The translations under genes were made by a program, and so were the position numbers. Positions 1-8,111 of a stretch of DNA of 64,000 bases are shown here, one piece after another; within the stretch, counting starts at the first letter, position 1, and each line of letters starts with the position of its first letter. The notes below the pieces were generated by a model, which saw only the letters and a program-made list of their open reading frames with translations, did no database searches and was not told where the DNA came from. Source of the stretch: Roseiarcus sp963794655 (GTDB lineage Bacteria; Pseudomonadota; Alphaproteobacteria; Rhizobiales; Beijerinckiaceae); assembly GCA_963794655.1 (NCBI GenBank), contig CAWCEV010000003.1, forward strand, positions 558,001 through 622,000, written 5' to 3'.

Positions 1-541
1 GACCAGACCCGTCGCCCCCATACCCAGCGGCGCCGGTAAGGACGCCGGCGCCGCCGCCGCCGCCGCCGCCGCCGCCCCCGCCGGTTCCACCCACCCCGCC
101 GGCCCCACCGCCCCCGCCATATGCATGTTCGCCGCTGGTTCCAGCCTGTCCGGGACCGCCATCGCCCTCCGCAGCGCCGCCGCCCCCGCCAGCGACGGCA
201 AGGACAGTTGTCCCGTTGAAGACAAAACTCCCGCCGCCGCCGCCGCCGCCGACACCGCTCCCGAATCCGCCGCCCTGGCCGCCGACATAGAGAGTCAGAA
301 CTTCTCCTGCCGTGAGGAAAATGTCGCCGGAAACCTCAGCGCCTTGACCTGGGGAAGCTTGAAAGGGAGAATTCCCTCCGCTCGCGCCAAAGGCCTCTAG
401 CGTGTATTCGCCGGTGACAGGGGCGGTGAAGGAATACATTCCCGGGATCGTGAACGTCTCGGCGTTCGCCTCGGCCGCACAGGCCAAAATCGCGAGGGCC
501 GACGTTCCGGCGAGCAAAACCTTCCTAGTTGATCCGAACAT
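1..541 (-). CDS. Glycine-rich secreted protein (partial, C-terminus beyond window)
   Basis: Read on the minus strand from ATG at 541 and open to the window edge (180 codons seen). Residues 1 to about 30 form a signal peptide (MFGSTRKVLLAGTSALAIL, then an Ala-rich region ending near AEANA). It is followed by a module resembling the Pfam Gly_rich family: a FTAPVTGEYTLEAFGASGG-like opening, a LTLYVGGQGG strand, a GGGGGSFVF segment and TVLAVAGGGGGA, then almost pure glycine encoded by the run of GCC triplets at about 50-80. A GGTGGGGGT stretch lies just before the start. The family is typically exported or surface-associated, and function is unknown. The C-terminal end, including any anchor such as an autotransporter or PEP-CTERM signal, is not visible. 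Confidence 0.72.
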   Translation of the reverse strand, partial: MFGSTRKVLLAGTSALAILACAAEANAETFTIPGMYSFTAPVTGEYTLEAFGASGGNSPFQASPGQGAEVSGDIFLTAGEVLTLYVGGQGGGFGSGVGGGGGGGSFVFNGTTVLAVAGGGGGAAEGDGGPGQAGTSGEHAYGGGGGAGGVGGTGGGGGGGGGGGAGVLTGAAGYGGDGSG

Positions 542-706
542 ACCCCCACCCTTCAAGTTGTTTGCCTCGCACCGTAGGCGAGGCGACTTTGACGGTGGGT
601 CAACGTCGCCGTCAATTAGCAAAAATGTGGCGGTCGTTTCAGGCTCGGGTGAGCTTGCGCCTTCGCATCCGCGCGAGCCAACCGAGGCCGGCGAAGCCCG
701 AGAGCA

Positions 707-1552
707 TCATCGACGAAGGTCCCGAGAGACGTGATCGGCCGTGAGCGCCCAGCCGTCGCCGCTGAACCAATCCGAGCGGTCCGGCGCGCCGCCTAAACGT
801 AGCGAGCGCACCTGCCCGGAGCCCCCGTGGCGGAACGCCTCGTCGAGCCGCCGGCCGATCGCGGGATCCTGCGCGCCTTCGCACGCGATGAACACGACGG
901 GAGAGAGGAAGCGCGCCGGCCAGACGTCGCCGCGTTCCGGCCGGGTTATGAGCAGCATCGCGCCGCTCGAGCGCTCCGCCTGGAGCGGGAAAAGGAGCCG
1001 GCCGCCGACCTTAAGCGCGTCGAGCCAGGCGCGCGGCGGATGGGTGGCGGCGGCGTTGACATAGATCGCGTCAGCCTCGGGCAGGTCCTCGATCCCCGAC
1101 CGGGCGCGGACCTCGACCTGCGGGTAGCGGGCGAGGTTGATCCGCGCCCGTTCGGCAATGTCAGGCTCGATCTCGTAGGCGACCACCCTGCCCTCCGCCC
1201 CGACCAGGTGGGCCAGGATTGCGGTGTAATAGCCGGCGCCTGCGCCGATCTGGATGACCGTGTCGCCCTCTTTAAGCGCGAGCGCGCCGATCGATTGTGC
1301 GTGCAGCGACGGCTGGCCGTTGTTGATGCCGCGCCCGGAATCGATGGAGACGAGAACGTCGTCATAGAGATCGGCGGGATCGTCGCTCGTGGTCCGGCCA
1401 AAGAAGCCGCCCGCACCGACACGCCACGGCGGCGGGCCGGCGAAATCCTCGCGCGGCACAGCGGCGAAGGCTTTTTCGACCCTCCGGTCGCCAGCGCCCC
1501 GGGCGATTTTGGCGGCATAGGCTTGCCGGCGTTTTGCGATCCTGTCGGCCAT
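707..1552 (-). CDS. Protein-L-isoaspartate O-methyltransferase family protein
   Basis: Class I SAM-dependent methyltransferase of the PCMT family (281 aa), which methylates isoaspartyl residues for repair or acts on a related substrate. Visible signatures are the VPREDF segment near the N-terminus, the SAM-binding stretch VIQIGAGAGYYTAILA, an acidic residue ending strand 2 (VVAYEIEPD) and the post-motif YVNAAATHPP, where canonical Pcm has a longer IxxTAA motif. The reading frame stays open upstream to an ATG at 1681, but that ATG lies on the edge of a REP-like hairpin (about 1680-1699), so I prefer the ATG at 1552. The extra 43 residues (rich in Trp and Asp) could still be real. Canonical Pcm is about 210-220 aa, so this longer form may have a different target. 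Confidence 0.75.
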   Translation of the reverse strand: MADRIAKRRQAYAAKIARGAGDRRVEKAFAAVPREDFAGPPPWRVGAGGFFGRTTSDDPADLYDDVLVSIDSGRGINNGQPSLHAQSIGALALKEGDTVIQIGAGAGYYTAILAHLVGAEGRVVAYEIEPDIAERARINLARYPQVEVRARSGIEDLPEADAIYVNAAATHPPRAWLDALKVGGRLLFPLQAERSSGAMLLITRPERGDVWPARFLSPVVFIACEGAQDPAIGRRLDEAFRHGGSGQVRSLRLGGAPDRSDWFSGDGWALTADHVSRDLRR

Positions 1553-1678
1553 GAAATTCCCAGGCTGCCAATCGCAAAACCAATAGGCTGTTTTCGCCGC
1601 CTCCGAATTGATCTGTGTCCAATCAGGGACATTCCAGCGTTCGCGCCAATCACAGGGCAAATCCTGACTTGCCGGTGT

Positions 1679-1700
1679 CATACCCGCGAAAGCGGGTATT
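1679..1700. repeat. REP-like hairpin (GCGAAAGC core)
   Basis: The stretch ATACCCGC-GAAA-GCGGGTAT is a perfect 8-bp stem with a GAAA tetraloop. It is followed within 60 bp by a related GCGTTCGCGGGAA half. This matches the style of small dispersed intergenic palindromes (CCCGCGAAAGCGGG type) common in alphaproteobacteria. It sits between the flp pilin and the methyltransferase, both on the minus strand, and could act as an attenuator or mRNA stabiliser. No T-tract follows, so it is not a classical terminator. Confidence 0.55.
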
Positions 1701-1774
1701 CAGTCTGGCGCGACGGCGGCCGTGCATTCCTGCGTTCGCGGGAACAAACAGGGGCGCCTCCTCGCCGCTCCGGG

Positions 1775-1936
1775 TCATTTCAATGCGCCGCCGACCTCAG
1801 TGAAGACCGTGCTCACCGATGTGCCGACGGTCCCGACCGCGGCGATGATGAAGAGCGCGATGAGGCTCGCCATGAGCGCATATTCAATCGCCGTCGCGCC
1901 ATCCTGGTTATTGATGAACCGTGCAAGGATCGTCAT
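1775..1936 (-). CDS. flp: Flp/Fap family type IVb pilin
   Basis: Small 53-residue prepilin. The sequence has a short basic leader (MTILARFINNQ), then the family hallmark DGATAIEYALMASLIALFI, in which the Glu five residues into the mature helix is conserved, followed by a hydrophobic helix and a short tail. The frame is open further upstream, but the ATG at 1936 is preceded by AAAGGACC at good spacing and gives the standard Flp length. Flp pilins are cleaved by the prepilin peptidase CpaA/TadV and assembled by the Tad system into adhesive pili. No cpa or tad gene is adjacent, so this is an orphan copy in this window. Confidence 0.88.
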   Translation of the reverse strand: MTILARFINNQDGATAIEYALMASLIALFIIAAVGTVGTSVSTVFTEVGGALK

Positions 1937-2132
1937 CGGGTAAGGTCCTTTCAGCTTGATCGGGGCGCCGAAGACTGCGCATTTGCGCCCTTTCATGCCG
2001 GGGAGGATCAGGCCACACGTGTTAACGAACGCCTAGGCGGCGCGGATAAACTCCAGAGGCGTTCAGTGGTGGTTCCCGAATCGTATTAACAATCGGCGCA
2101 TTTTGCCGCCCGGCCACGCCACGAACAGCGGC

Positions 2133-4385
2133 CTATCCCTCGAACTTGTTGCTCTTCGGGAACCCCTTGGGCGGCAGGCGGCCGGCTTCGGCGCGGTTCC
2201 CCATCCAGTCCTTAAGGTCGCGACGATCGACGGTGAAAGTGCGGCCGGCGGAGTCGCGCCAGGTCAGGCCTTCGGCGAGGGCGAACGTCTTGGCGTCGGC
2301 TATACCGCCGTCCTTGTAGCGCTGGAGGCGCGTGCCCTTGCCGCGCGACATTTCGTTGAGCTGGGTCATCGGAAAGACAAGGAGCTTGCGGTTCTCCCCG
2401 ATGACGGCGACATGGTCGCCGGCGGCCGGGACGATCAGGGCCGCGGTCGCCGGGGCGGTGACGTTGAGGACCGCTCGGCCCTTGCGCGTCGACGACAGCA
2501 GCTCGTCGTCGCCGACGATGAATCCATTGCCGTCGCTCGACGCGATGAGGCGCTTCGTCCCCGCCGCATAGGCCCAGACCGCGACGATCGACGCGCTCTC
2601 GTCGATGTCGGCCATGAGCCGGATCGGCTCGCCCTGCCCTCGTCCGCCCGGCAGTTTGGCGGCGTCGAGAGTGAAGACCTTGCCGTCGCCCGCCAGCACG
2701 AGGAGCTTCGAGGTCGTTTCGGCGAAGAACGAGATGTTGAGGCCGTCGTCGGCCTTGAAGGACGCCGAAGAGAGGTCAGCCACCTGCCCTTTCAGCGCGC
2801 GGATCCAGCCCTTGCGCGACACGACGACTGTGATCGGCTCGCGCTCGATCATCGCCTCAGCGAGATCAGCCACCACGACGTCGGGCGCGGCCTCGAAGGT
2901 CGTGCGCCGCCGGCCGAGCTTGGTCTCGGGACCAAACTTCTTTTTGACGTCGCGGATCTCGACCGCGATCATCTGCCATTGCTTCCTCTCGCTTGCGAGG
3001 AGCGACTCGATCGAAGCTTTCTCCTTGGTGAGGTCGTCCTGCTCCTTGCGCAGCGCCATCTCCTCGAGACGGCGCAGGCTCCTCAGGCGGGTGTCGAGGA
3101 TATAGACGGCCTGCAACTCGGTCAGCCTGAAGCGGACTTTCAGCGCCTCTTTCGGGTCCTCCTCCTCGCGAACGATGCGGATCACCTCGTCGAGGTTGAG
3201 GAAGACGATGATCATGCCGGCGAGCAGCTCGAGCCGTTTGTCGATCGCGGCCAGCCGGTGGCGCGAGCGGCGGATCAGCACCGCGCGGCGATGGTCGAGC
3301 CATTGCCTCAGCGCTTCGCCGAGCGACACCACCTTGGGCGTCACGCCGTCGACGAGCACGTTCATGTTGACCGAGACCCGCGCTTCGAGCTCGGTCAGCC
3401 GGAACAGCGATTCCATCAGCGTTTCCGGCTCGACCGCGCGGGTGCGCGGCTCGAGCACGATCCTGACGTCATCGGTCAACTCGTCGCGCACGTCGGCGAG
3501 CAGCGGCAGCTTGCGCTCGTTGAGCAGATTGGCGATCTCTTCGATCAGCCGCGATTTCTGGACCCCATAGGGAATCTCGCTGACGACCGCGACCCATCCG
3601 CCGCGCCCCGTGTCTTCCTTCGTCCACCGAGCGCGCAGCCGGAAGGCGCCGCGACCTGCGCGGTAGGTGTCAATGATCGCGGCCTTGGAGTCGATGACGA
3701 CGCCGCCGGTCGGGAAGTCCGGACCCGGCACGAACTCGGCCAGCGCTTCGGCGTCCGCGGCCGGGTGGGCGATGAGATAGAGCGCAGCGTCGCAGAGTTC
3801 GGCGATGTTGTGCGGCGGGATCGAGGTCGCCATCCCGACCGCGATGCCCTGCGCGCCATTGGCGAGCAGGTTCGGAACCGCGGACGGCATGACGATCGGC
3901 TCTTGAGTGTCGCCGGAGTAATTGTCGCGCCAGTCGACCGAATCTTCCTCGACGCCCTCCATGAGGAGGCGGGCGACGTCGGTCATCCGCGCCTCGGTGT
4001 AGCGATAGGCCGCGGCGTTGTCGCCGTCGATGTTGCCGAAATTACCCTGCCCCTCGATCAGCGGATAGCGCGAGGCGAAATCCTGCGCGAGGCGTACGAG
4101 GGCCTCGTAGATCGCCTGATCGCCATGCGGGTGGAAGGAGCCCATGACGTCGCCGACGATCTTCGCGCATTTCTTGAAGGCCGAGCCCGGATCGAGCTTG
4201 AGAATGTGCATGCCGTAGAGGATGCGGCGGTGCACCGGCTTGAGCCCGTCGCGGGCGTCGGGAAGCGCGCGCCCCATGATGGTCGAGAGCGCGTAGGCGA
4301 GATAGCGCTCTTCGAGCGCTTCGCGAAGGTTGACGTCGATCGGCGCCGGAGGGGGGATCGGGGGCGGCGGAACGGATTTGGCCAT
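2133..4385 (-). CDS. parC: DNA topoisomerase IV subunit A
   Basis: Catalytic A subunit of topoisomerase IV (750 aa), which decatenates daughter chromosomes together with ParE. The N-terminus is Pro-rich, then the breakage-reunion domain starts at about residue 18 (IDVNLREALEERYLAYA). The HPHGDQAIYEALVRLAQDF region corresponds to the quinolone-resistance determining region, and the active-site tyrosine is Y129 in AAAYRYTEAR. A coiled-coil tower and a beta-pinwheel C-terminal domain follow. ParC rather than GyrA is indicated by the short C-terminal domain, the lack of a GyrA box and the length. I chose ATG at 4385 (MAKSVPPPP); the longer open frame to 4496 adds low-complexity residues only. Confidence 0.93.
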   Translation of the reverse strand: MAKSVPPPPIPPPAPIDVNLREALEERYLAYALSTIMGRALPDARDGLKPVHRRILYGMHILKLDPGSAFKKCAKIVGDVMGSFHPHGDQAIYEALVRLAQDFASRYPLIEGQGNFGNIDGDNAAAYRYTEARMTDVARLLMEGVEEDSVDWRDNYSGDTQEPIVMPSAVPNLLANGAQGIAVGMATSIPPHNIAELCDAALYLIAHPAADAEALAEFVPGPDFPTGGVVIDSKAAIIDTYRAGRGAFRLRARWTKEDTGRGGWVAVVSEIPYGVQKSRLIEEIANLLNERKLPLLADVRDELTDDVRIVLEPRTRAVEPETLMESLFRLTELEARVSVNMNVLVDGVTPKVVSLGEALRQWLDHRRAVLIRRSRHRLAAIDKRLELLAGMIIVFLNLDEVIRIVREEEDPKEALKVRFRLTELQAVYILDTRLRSLRRLEEMALRKEQDDLTKEKASIESLLASERKQWQMIAVEIRDVKKKFGPETKLGRRRTTFEAAPDVVVADLAEAMIEREPITVVVSRKGWIRALKGQVADLSSASFKADDGLNISFFAETTSKLLVLAGDGKVFTLDAAKLPGGRGQGEPIRLMADIDESASIVAVWAYAAGTKRLIASSDGNGFIVGDDELLSSTRKGRAVLNVTAPATAALIVPAAGDHVAVIGENRKLLVFPMTQLNEMSRGKGTRLQRYKDGGIADAKTFALAEGLTWRDSAGRTFTVDRRDLKDWMGNRAEAGRLPPKGFPKSNKFEG

Positions 4386-4855
4386 GAGATTCGGGTTAGC
4401 CCGGAGCTTGAGTCGCCGCAAGCGGAGCTCAAGCCGCCTGCCGGGGACCAACCGAGACGCCGCCGGCCATCGGAGCGGGGGTCCGCCCGCATGCACCGAT
4501 GGGTCGGATCACACCCTTTTGATGCCGCTCAATTCCGCGCCTTCTTGTCGTTACGGCGCTCCGCCACCAACTCGACAGGGACGCGGCGGAAGTGGTCGGC
4601 CAGGAATGGGGAACCGTTTGAGGTTGGCGCAAGTTATCTGCCTGAACCTTGGGGTAACCCATCACATTCGGCGTGCTTTCGCCGCTCACGCTTGCCAATT
4701 CGAATAGTCCGGCGGCAGGATAGCGACTCAGTGAGTCGGGAAAGACGGCATGGGTCTTGCTTCGACAGAAGGGTACAGCGTGGACGTGAGTTGAAAGGAG
4801 GAAAACTCCCAAGGTTCGGCATGATTCCAACTTAGCAACCCGTAAGGGGACTGAG
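4386..4855. other. Intergenic region with no recognised gene
   Basis: The 470 bp between divergently oriented parC and the small secreted-protein gene. Open frames exist but have no recognisable product or signal. The segment must carry the parC promoter (minus) and the promoter of the gene at 4856 (plus). An AAAGGAGGAAAA stretch at about 4793 looks like a ribosome binding site but no convincing coding frame follows it. No tRNA-like fold was seen. Confidence 0.5.
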
Positions 4856-5173
4856 ATGATTGCTCGAACCGTGGCGCTCCTATTCGCGCTCTCCGCCAGT
4901 GGCGCGGAGGCTCATGACTATTGGTCTGACGGAAAACCCGTCCCGGATTGGGTGAAGGCCTCTTGCTGCGGGCCTTCGGACGCCCATCACCTTCGGCCCG
5001 ATCAGGTCCATCGGATCTCCGACGACTTTTACTCGGTTGACGGCTACATCCGGCGAATCCCCGTCGGACAGGCGCTGCCCAGCCTGGACGGAGACTATTG
5101 GATCTTCTACCGGGACGACGGCGGCGGCAGCCAGTCCGGCGTCTACTGCTTCTTCGTGCCGATGGCCTTCTGA
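4856..5173 (+). CDS. Small secreted protein of unknown function
   Basis: A 105-residue protein with a clear signal peptide (MIARTVALLFALSASGAEA, cleavage before HDYWSD). The mature part begins HDYWSDGKPVPDWVKASCCG, has an adjacent Cys pair followed by PSDAHH, and ends in a conserved-looking YCFFVPMAF tail with a third Cys. The pattern is of a short periplasmic protein that I believe recurs as a hypothetical in Rhizobiales, but I cannot name a function. The Cys pair and the His/Asp cluster could bind a metal (inference). The start is supported by AAGGGGACTGAG upstream of the ATG. Confidence 0.75.
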   Translation: MIARTVALLFALSASGAEAHDYWSDGKPVPDWVKASCCGPSDAHHLRPDQVHRISDDFYSVDGYIRRIPVGQALPSLDGDYWIFYRDDGGGSQSGVYCFFVPMAF

Positions 5174-5473
5174 TTTCGATCGGACGAAATATCTAACGTC
5201 GATCCCGGCGCCGGGCTTCTGTTCAGCGCCGGGCGGTTCGTCGGACAAGGCGCGTTGAGAGCGCGTGGCTCGCAGGCGCTGGCGGCGCTTCTTCTTCTGA
5301 GGATGCGACCGCGCGCTGAGAGGGTGACGCGCCGCGCCTCATCCCCTACATGTCCCAAGAATGAGATCGGATCAGGGTGCGTCCGCGGGCGTGGGGTCGG
5401 CCCGCGAGGTTTGCCGTTGTCCGGCGCGGAAACTCGTCGATCGAGCGCGCGCTCTGGGAGGGGAGGAACGGCG
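5174..5473. other. Intergenic spacer before the ABC exporter genes
   Basis: About 300 bp with no supported gene. It contains CCCGGCGCCGGG and AGCGCCGGGCGG palindromic patches around 5205-5235, but no T-tract. The end of the segment supplies the GGGAGGAACG ribosome binding site for the ATPase gene. Confidence 0.4.
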
Positions 5474-6400
5474 ATGCCGCCAATGATATCCATCGCCGCC
5501 GTGACCAAGCGCTACAAGTCCGGTTTGGTCGCACTCGACGCGGTCGATCTCGAGATCGCCAAAGGCGAGATTTTCGCCCTCCTCGGCCCCAACGGCGCCG
5601 GCAAGACGACGCTGATCGGCGTCACCTGCGGCACGGTGTCGATGACCTCGGGTCGGATAGCGATCGACGGTCATGACATCGTGAGCGATTATCGCGCCGC
5701 CCGCAGCGTCGTCGGCCTCGTGCCGCAGGAAATCGCGCTCGATATTTTCTCTTCCGTACTCCATTCGGTCAGCTTCAGCCGCAGGCTGTTCGGCCGCTCC
5801 GCCAATCCTGAGTACATCGAGCGGCTGCTGCGCGACCTGTCGCTGTGGGACAAGCGCGATACGCGAATCCTCGAACTGTCGGGCGGCATGAAGCGGCGCG
5901 TGATGATCGCGAAAGCGCTCAGCCACGAGCCCGACGTGCTCTTCCTCGATGAGCCGACCGCCGGCGTCGACGTCAACCTGCGCCGAGACATGTGGGCGCT
6001 GGTGCGTCGGCTGCGCGGCGAAGGCGTTACCGTCATCCTGACCACGCATTACATCGAGGAGGCCGAGGAGATGGCGGACCGGGTCGGCGTCATCAACCAC
6101 GGCCGGATCGTGCTGGTCGAGGAGAAGGCGGCGCTGATGCGCAAACTCGGCAAGCGCCGTCTGACGCTCGCGCTGCACGAACCGCTGGCGGCGCTGCCTG
6201 AGGAGCTCGCGGGCTGGCCGCTCGAGCTTGAGGACGGCGGGCGGCGGCTTTCCTATCGCTTCGATGCCTCCGCCGAGGACACCGGCGTCCCCACGCTTCT
6301 TCGCCGCCTGAGCGAGATCGGCGTCGACTTCAAGGATCTCGACACCACGACCACGACGCTCGAGGACATTTTCGTCGATCTTGTGGGGCGCGCCGCGTGA
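5474..6400 (+). CDS. ABC transporter ATP-binding protein (ABC-2 exporter family)
   Basis: Nucleotide-binding subunit (308 aa) of an ABC-2 type exporter. Walker A is LLGPNGAGKTT (about residue 36), the Q-loop region is VVGLVPQE, the signature motif is LSGGMKRR, Walker B is VLFLDEPTAGVD and the switch His is in TTHYIEEAEEMADRVG. The C-terminal extension ends in TTTTTLEDIFVDLVG, a pattern typical of ATPases paired with ABC2_membrane permeases of the NodI/DrrA/YadG type. ATG at 5474 follows GGAGGAACGGCG; the frame is open upstream but that part lacks homology-like features. It overlaps the permease gene by 4 bp (GTGA), so the two are translationally coupled. Substrate unknown. Confidence 0.92.
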   Translation: MPPMISIAAVTKRYKSGLVALDAVDLEIAKGEIFALLGPNGAGKTTLIGVTCGTVSMTSGRIAIDGHDIVSDYRAARSVVGLVPQEIALDIFSSVLHSVSFSRRLFGRSANPEYIERLLRDLSLWDKRDTRILELSGGMKRRVMIAKALSHEPDVLFLDEPTAGVDVNLRRDMWALVRRLRGEGVTVILTTHYIEEAEEMADRVGVINHGRIVLVEEKAALMRKLGKRRLTLALHEPLAALPEELAGWPLELEDGGRRLSYRFDASAEDTGVPTLLRRLSEIGVDFKDLDTTTTTLEDIFVDLVGRAA

Positions 6401-7176
6401 GAGATCTGCGGGCGATCAATCTCGACGGCGTGTTTGCGATCTACCGCTACGAGCTCAAGCGGACGCAGCGCACGATCTGGCAGAGCGTGGCGACGCCGGT
6501 GATCACCACCGCGCTTTATTTCGTCGTGTTCGGCGCGGCGATCGGCTCGCGCATCAGCGAAGTCGGCGGCGTGACCTATGGCGCGTTCATCGTGCCAGGC
6601 CTCATCATGCTGTCGCTCTTGACGCAAAGCATCACCAACGCCTCGATCGGCATCTACTTTCCCAAATTCGTCGGCACGATCTTCGAGCTCCTGTCGGCCC
6701 CGCTGTCTTCGATCGAGGCTGTCTGCGCCTATGTCGGCGCGGCGGCGACCAAATCGATCGGCATCGGGCTCGTCATCCTGTTGACCGCCATGCTGTTCGT
6801 GCCGGTGCGGATCGACCATCCCTTCTGGATGATCGCCTTCCTGATCCTGACCTCGGTCGCGTTCAGCCTCTTCGGCTTCATCATCGGGATCTGGGCCAAG
6901 AATTTCGAGCAGCTCGCGATCATCCCGGCCCTCATCGTGACGCCGCTCACTTTCCTCGGCGGCGCCTTTTATTCGATCGACATGCTGCCGCCGTTCTGGC
7001 GCGGGGTCAGCCTGTTCAATCCGGTGGTCTATCTGGTCAGCGGCTTCCGCTGGAGCTTCTACGGCAAGGGCGACGTCAGCGTCGCGGCCAGCCTCGGCTT
7101 CACGATGCTGTTCATTGCGCTCTGCCTCGCTTCATTGGTCTGGATCTTCCGCACCGGCTGGCGGCTGAAACCATAA
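6397..7176 (+). CDS. ABC-2 type transporter permease
   Basis: Membrane subunit (259 aa) of the exporter encoded with the upstream ATPase. It starts at GTG overlapping the ATPase stop codon. Six hydrophobic segments are visible, including ITTALYFVVFGAAIG, LIMLSLLTQSI, GIGLVILLTAMLF, MIAFLILTSVAFSLFGFIIG and a C-terminal TMLFIALCLASLVWIF helix. The FLGGAFYSIDMLPPFWR loop after the fifth helix is the ABC-2 family hallmark seen in NodJ, DrrB and YadH-like permeases. It is expected in the inner membrane as a dimer with two ATPase subunits. The export substrate cannot be read from sequence. Confidence 0.9.
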   Translation: MRDLRAINLDGVFAIYRYELKRTQRTIWQSVATPVITTALYFVVFGAAIGSRISEVGGVTYGAFIVPGLIMLSLLTQSITNASIGIYFPKFVGTIFELLSAPLSSIEAVCAYVGAAATKSIGIGLVILLTAMLFVPVRIDHPFWMIAFLILTSVAFSLFGFIIGIWAKNFEQLAIIPALIVTPLTFLGGAFYSIDMLPPFWRGVSLFNPVVYLVSGFRWSFYGKGDVSVAASLGFTMLFIALCLASLVWIFRTGWRLKP

Positions 7177-7252
7177 GACGGCGCGCGGCGCCGATTGACC
7201 CGCGCCAGGACGACCTCCACTATCGCTCTTTCCCCTTCGCTGGAGCGCCCCG

Positions 7253-8005
7253 ATGCCCTCAGGCCTCATCATCGTCACCGGAGGCTCGCGCGGGATCGGC
7301 GCGGCGATCTGCCGCCGCCTCGCCGCCGACGGCTATGCGATCGGAGTCAATTACACATCCGACGCGAAGGCCGCCGAGGCGACGGTGGGGGCGATCAAAG
7401 CGGCCGGCGGCAGCGGGGCGCCCTTCAAGGCGGACATGGCCGATCCTGCCGCCATTCCGCGGCTGTTCGACGAGGCGACCAAGGCGCTCGGTCCGCTGGC
7501 CGGCCTTGTCAATAACGCCGGCGTCGGCGGACGGCTTGGCCCGATCGAGGAGCAGTCGCCGAAAGAGCTGACGCGGCTCTTCGAGGTCAATGTGATCGGA
7601 GTGATTCTCGCTTGCAAGGAGGCGGCGCTGCGACTTTCGACCAAGCACGGCGGCCCGGGCGGCGCGATCGTCAACCTGTCATCGATCGCCGCGCGGCTCG
7701 GGGGACTCCCCGGCCTTGCGCCCTATGCGGCGACGAAAGGCGCGGTCGAGAGCCTCACCAAGGGGCTCGCGACGGAGCTCGGCCCGGTCGGGATCCGGGT
7801 CAACGCGATCGCGCCGGGAATGGTCACGACCGACATGACCGTTCCCCTCGTGGGCGATCCGGCCGCGCGCCAGCGGGTCGAGGGGATGACCCCGCTGCGC
7901 CGGATCGGCGCCCCCGAAGAGATCGCGGAAGCGGCCGCGTGGCTCATCTCGCCCGCGTCGAGCTATGTCACCGGCAGCGTCCTCACCATCTCCGGCGGAC
8001 GATAA
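7253..8005 (+). CDS. SDR family NAD(P)-dependent oxidoreductase
   Basis: Classical short-chain dehydrogenase/reductase of 250 aa. The cofactor-binding glycine motif TGGSRGIG is at residues 9-16, the NNAG motif lies in LVNNAGVGG, the catalytic Ser is in NLSSIAARLGG, and the catalytic pair is Y158 and K162 in PYAATKGA. The tail YVTGSVLTISGGR is typical of FabG-like members. The residue set after strand 2 (VNYTSDAKAAEATV) suggests NADP(H) preference by analogy. It lies 76 bp after the ABC permease and 106 bp before the sulfatase on the same strand. The substrate is not predictable; glucose dehydrogenase-like or FabG-like roles are both possible. Confidence 0.9.
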   Translation: MPSGLIIVTGGSRGIGAAICRRLAADGYAIGVNYTSDAKAAEATVGAIKAAGGSGAPFKADMADPAAIPRLFDEATKALGPLAGLVNNAGVGGRLGPIEEQSPKELTRLFEVNVIGVILACKEAALRLSTKHGGPGGAIVNLSSIAARLGGLPGLAPYAATKGAVESLTKGLATELGPVGIRVNAIAPGMVTTDMTVPLVGDPAARQRVEGMTPLRRIGAPEEIAEAAAWLISPASSYVTGSVLTISGGR

Positions 8006-8111
8006 CGGCGCTGCTCTCCTCGCCGCGCCGTGCGTTGACCGCGCGACTCCAGTCTCCGAGGATAGCGAATCAATGGTCAGCGAATTGCCGCGGGCAAGGG
8101 AGGAAAGCGCT

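Noticed and set aside
50..82. GCC trinucleotide repeat as a regulatory microsatellite
   Set aside because: It is the coding sequence for the poly-Gly run of the minus-strand glycine-rich protein.
2103..4835. 910-codon open frame on the plus strand
   Set aside because: It lies antisense to parC; it is an artefact of high GC content with no recognisable domain.
5205..5240. Terminator after the small secreted-protein gene
   Set aside because: GC palindromes are present but there is no T-tract.
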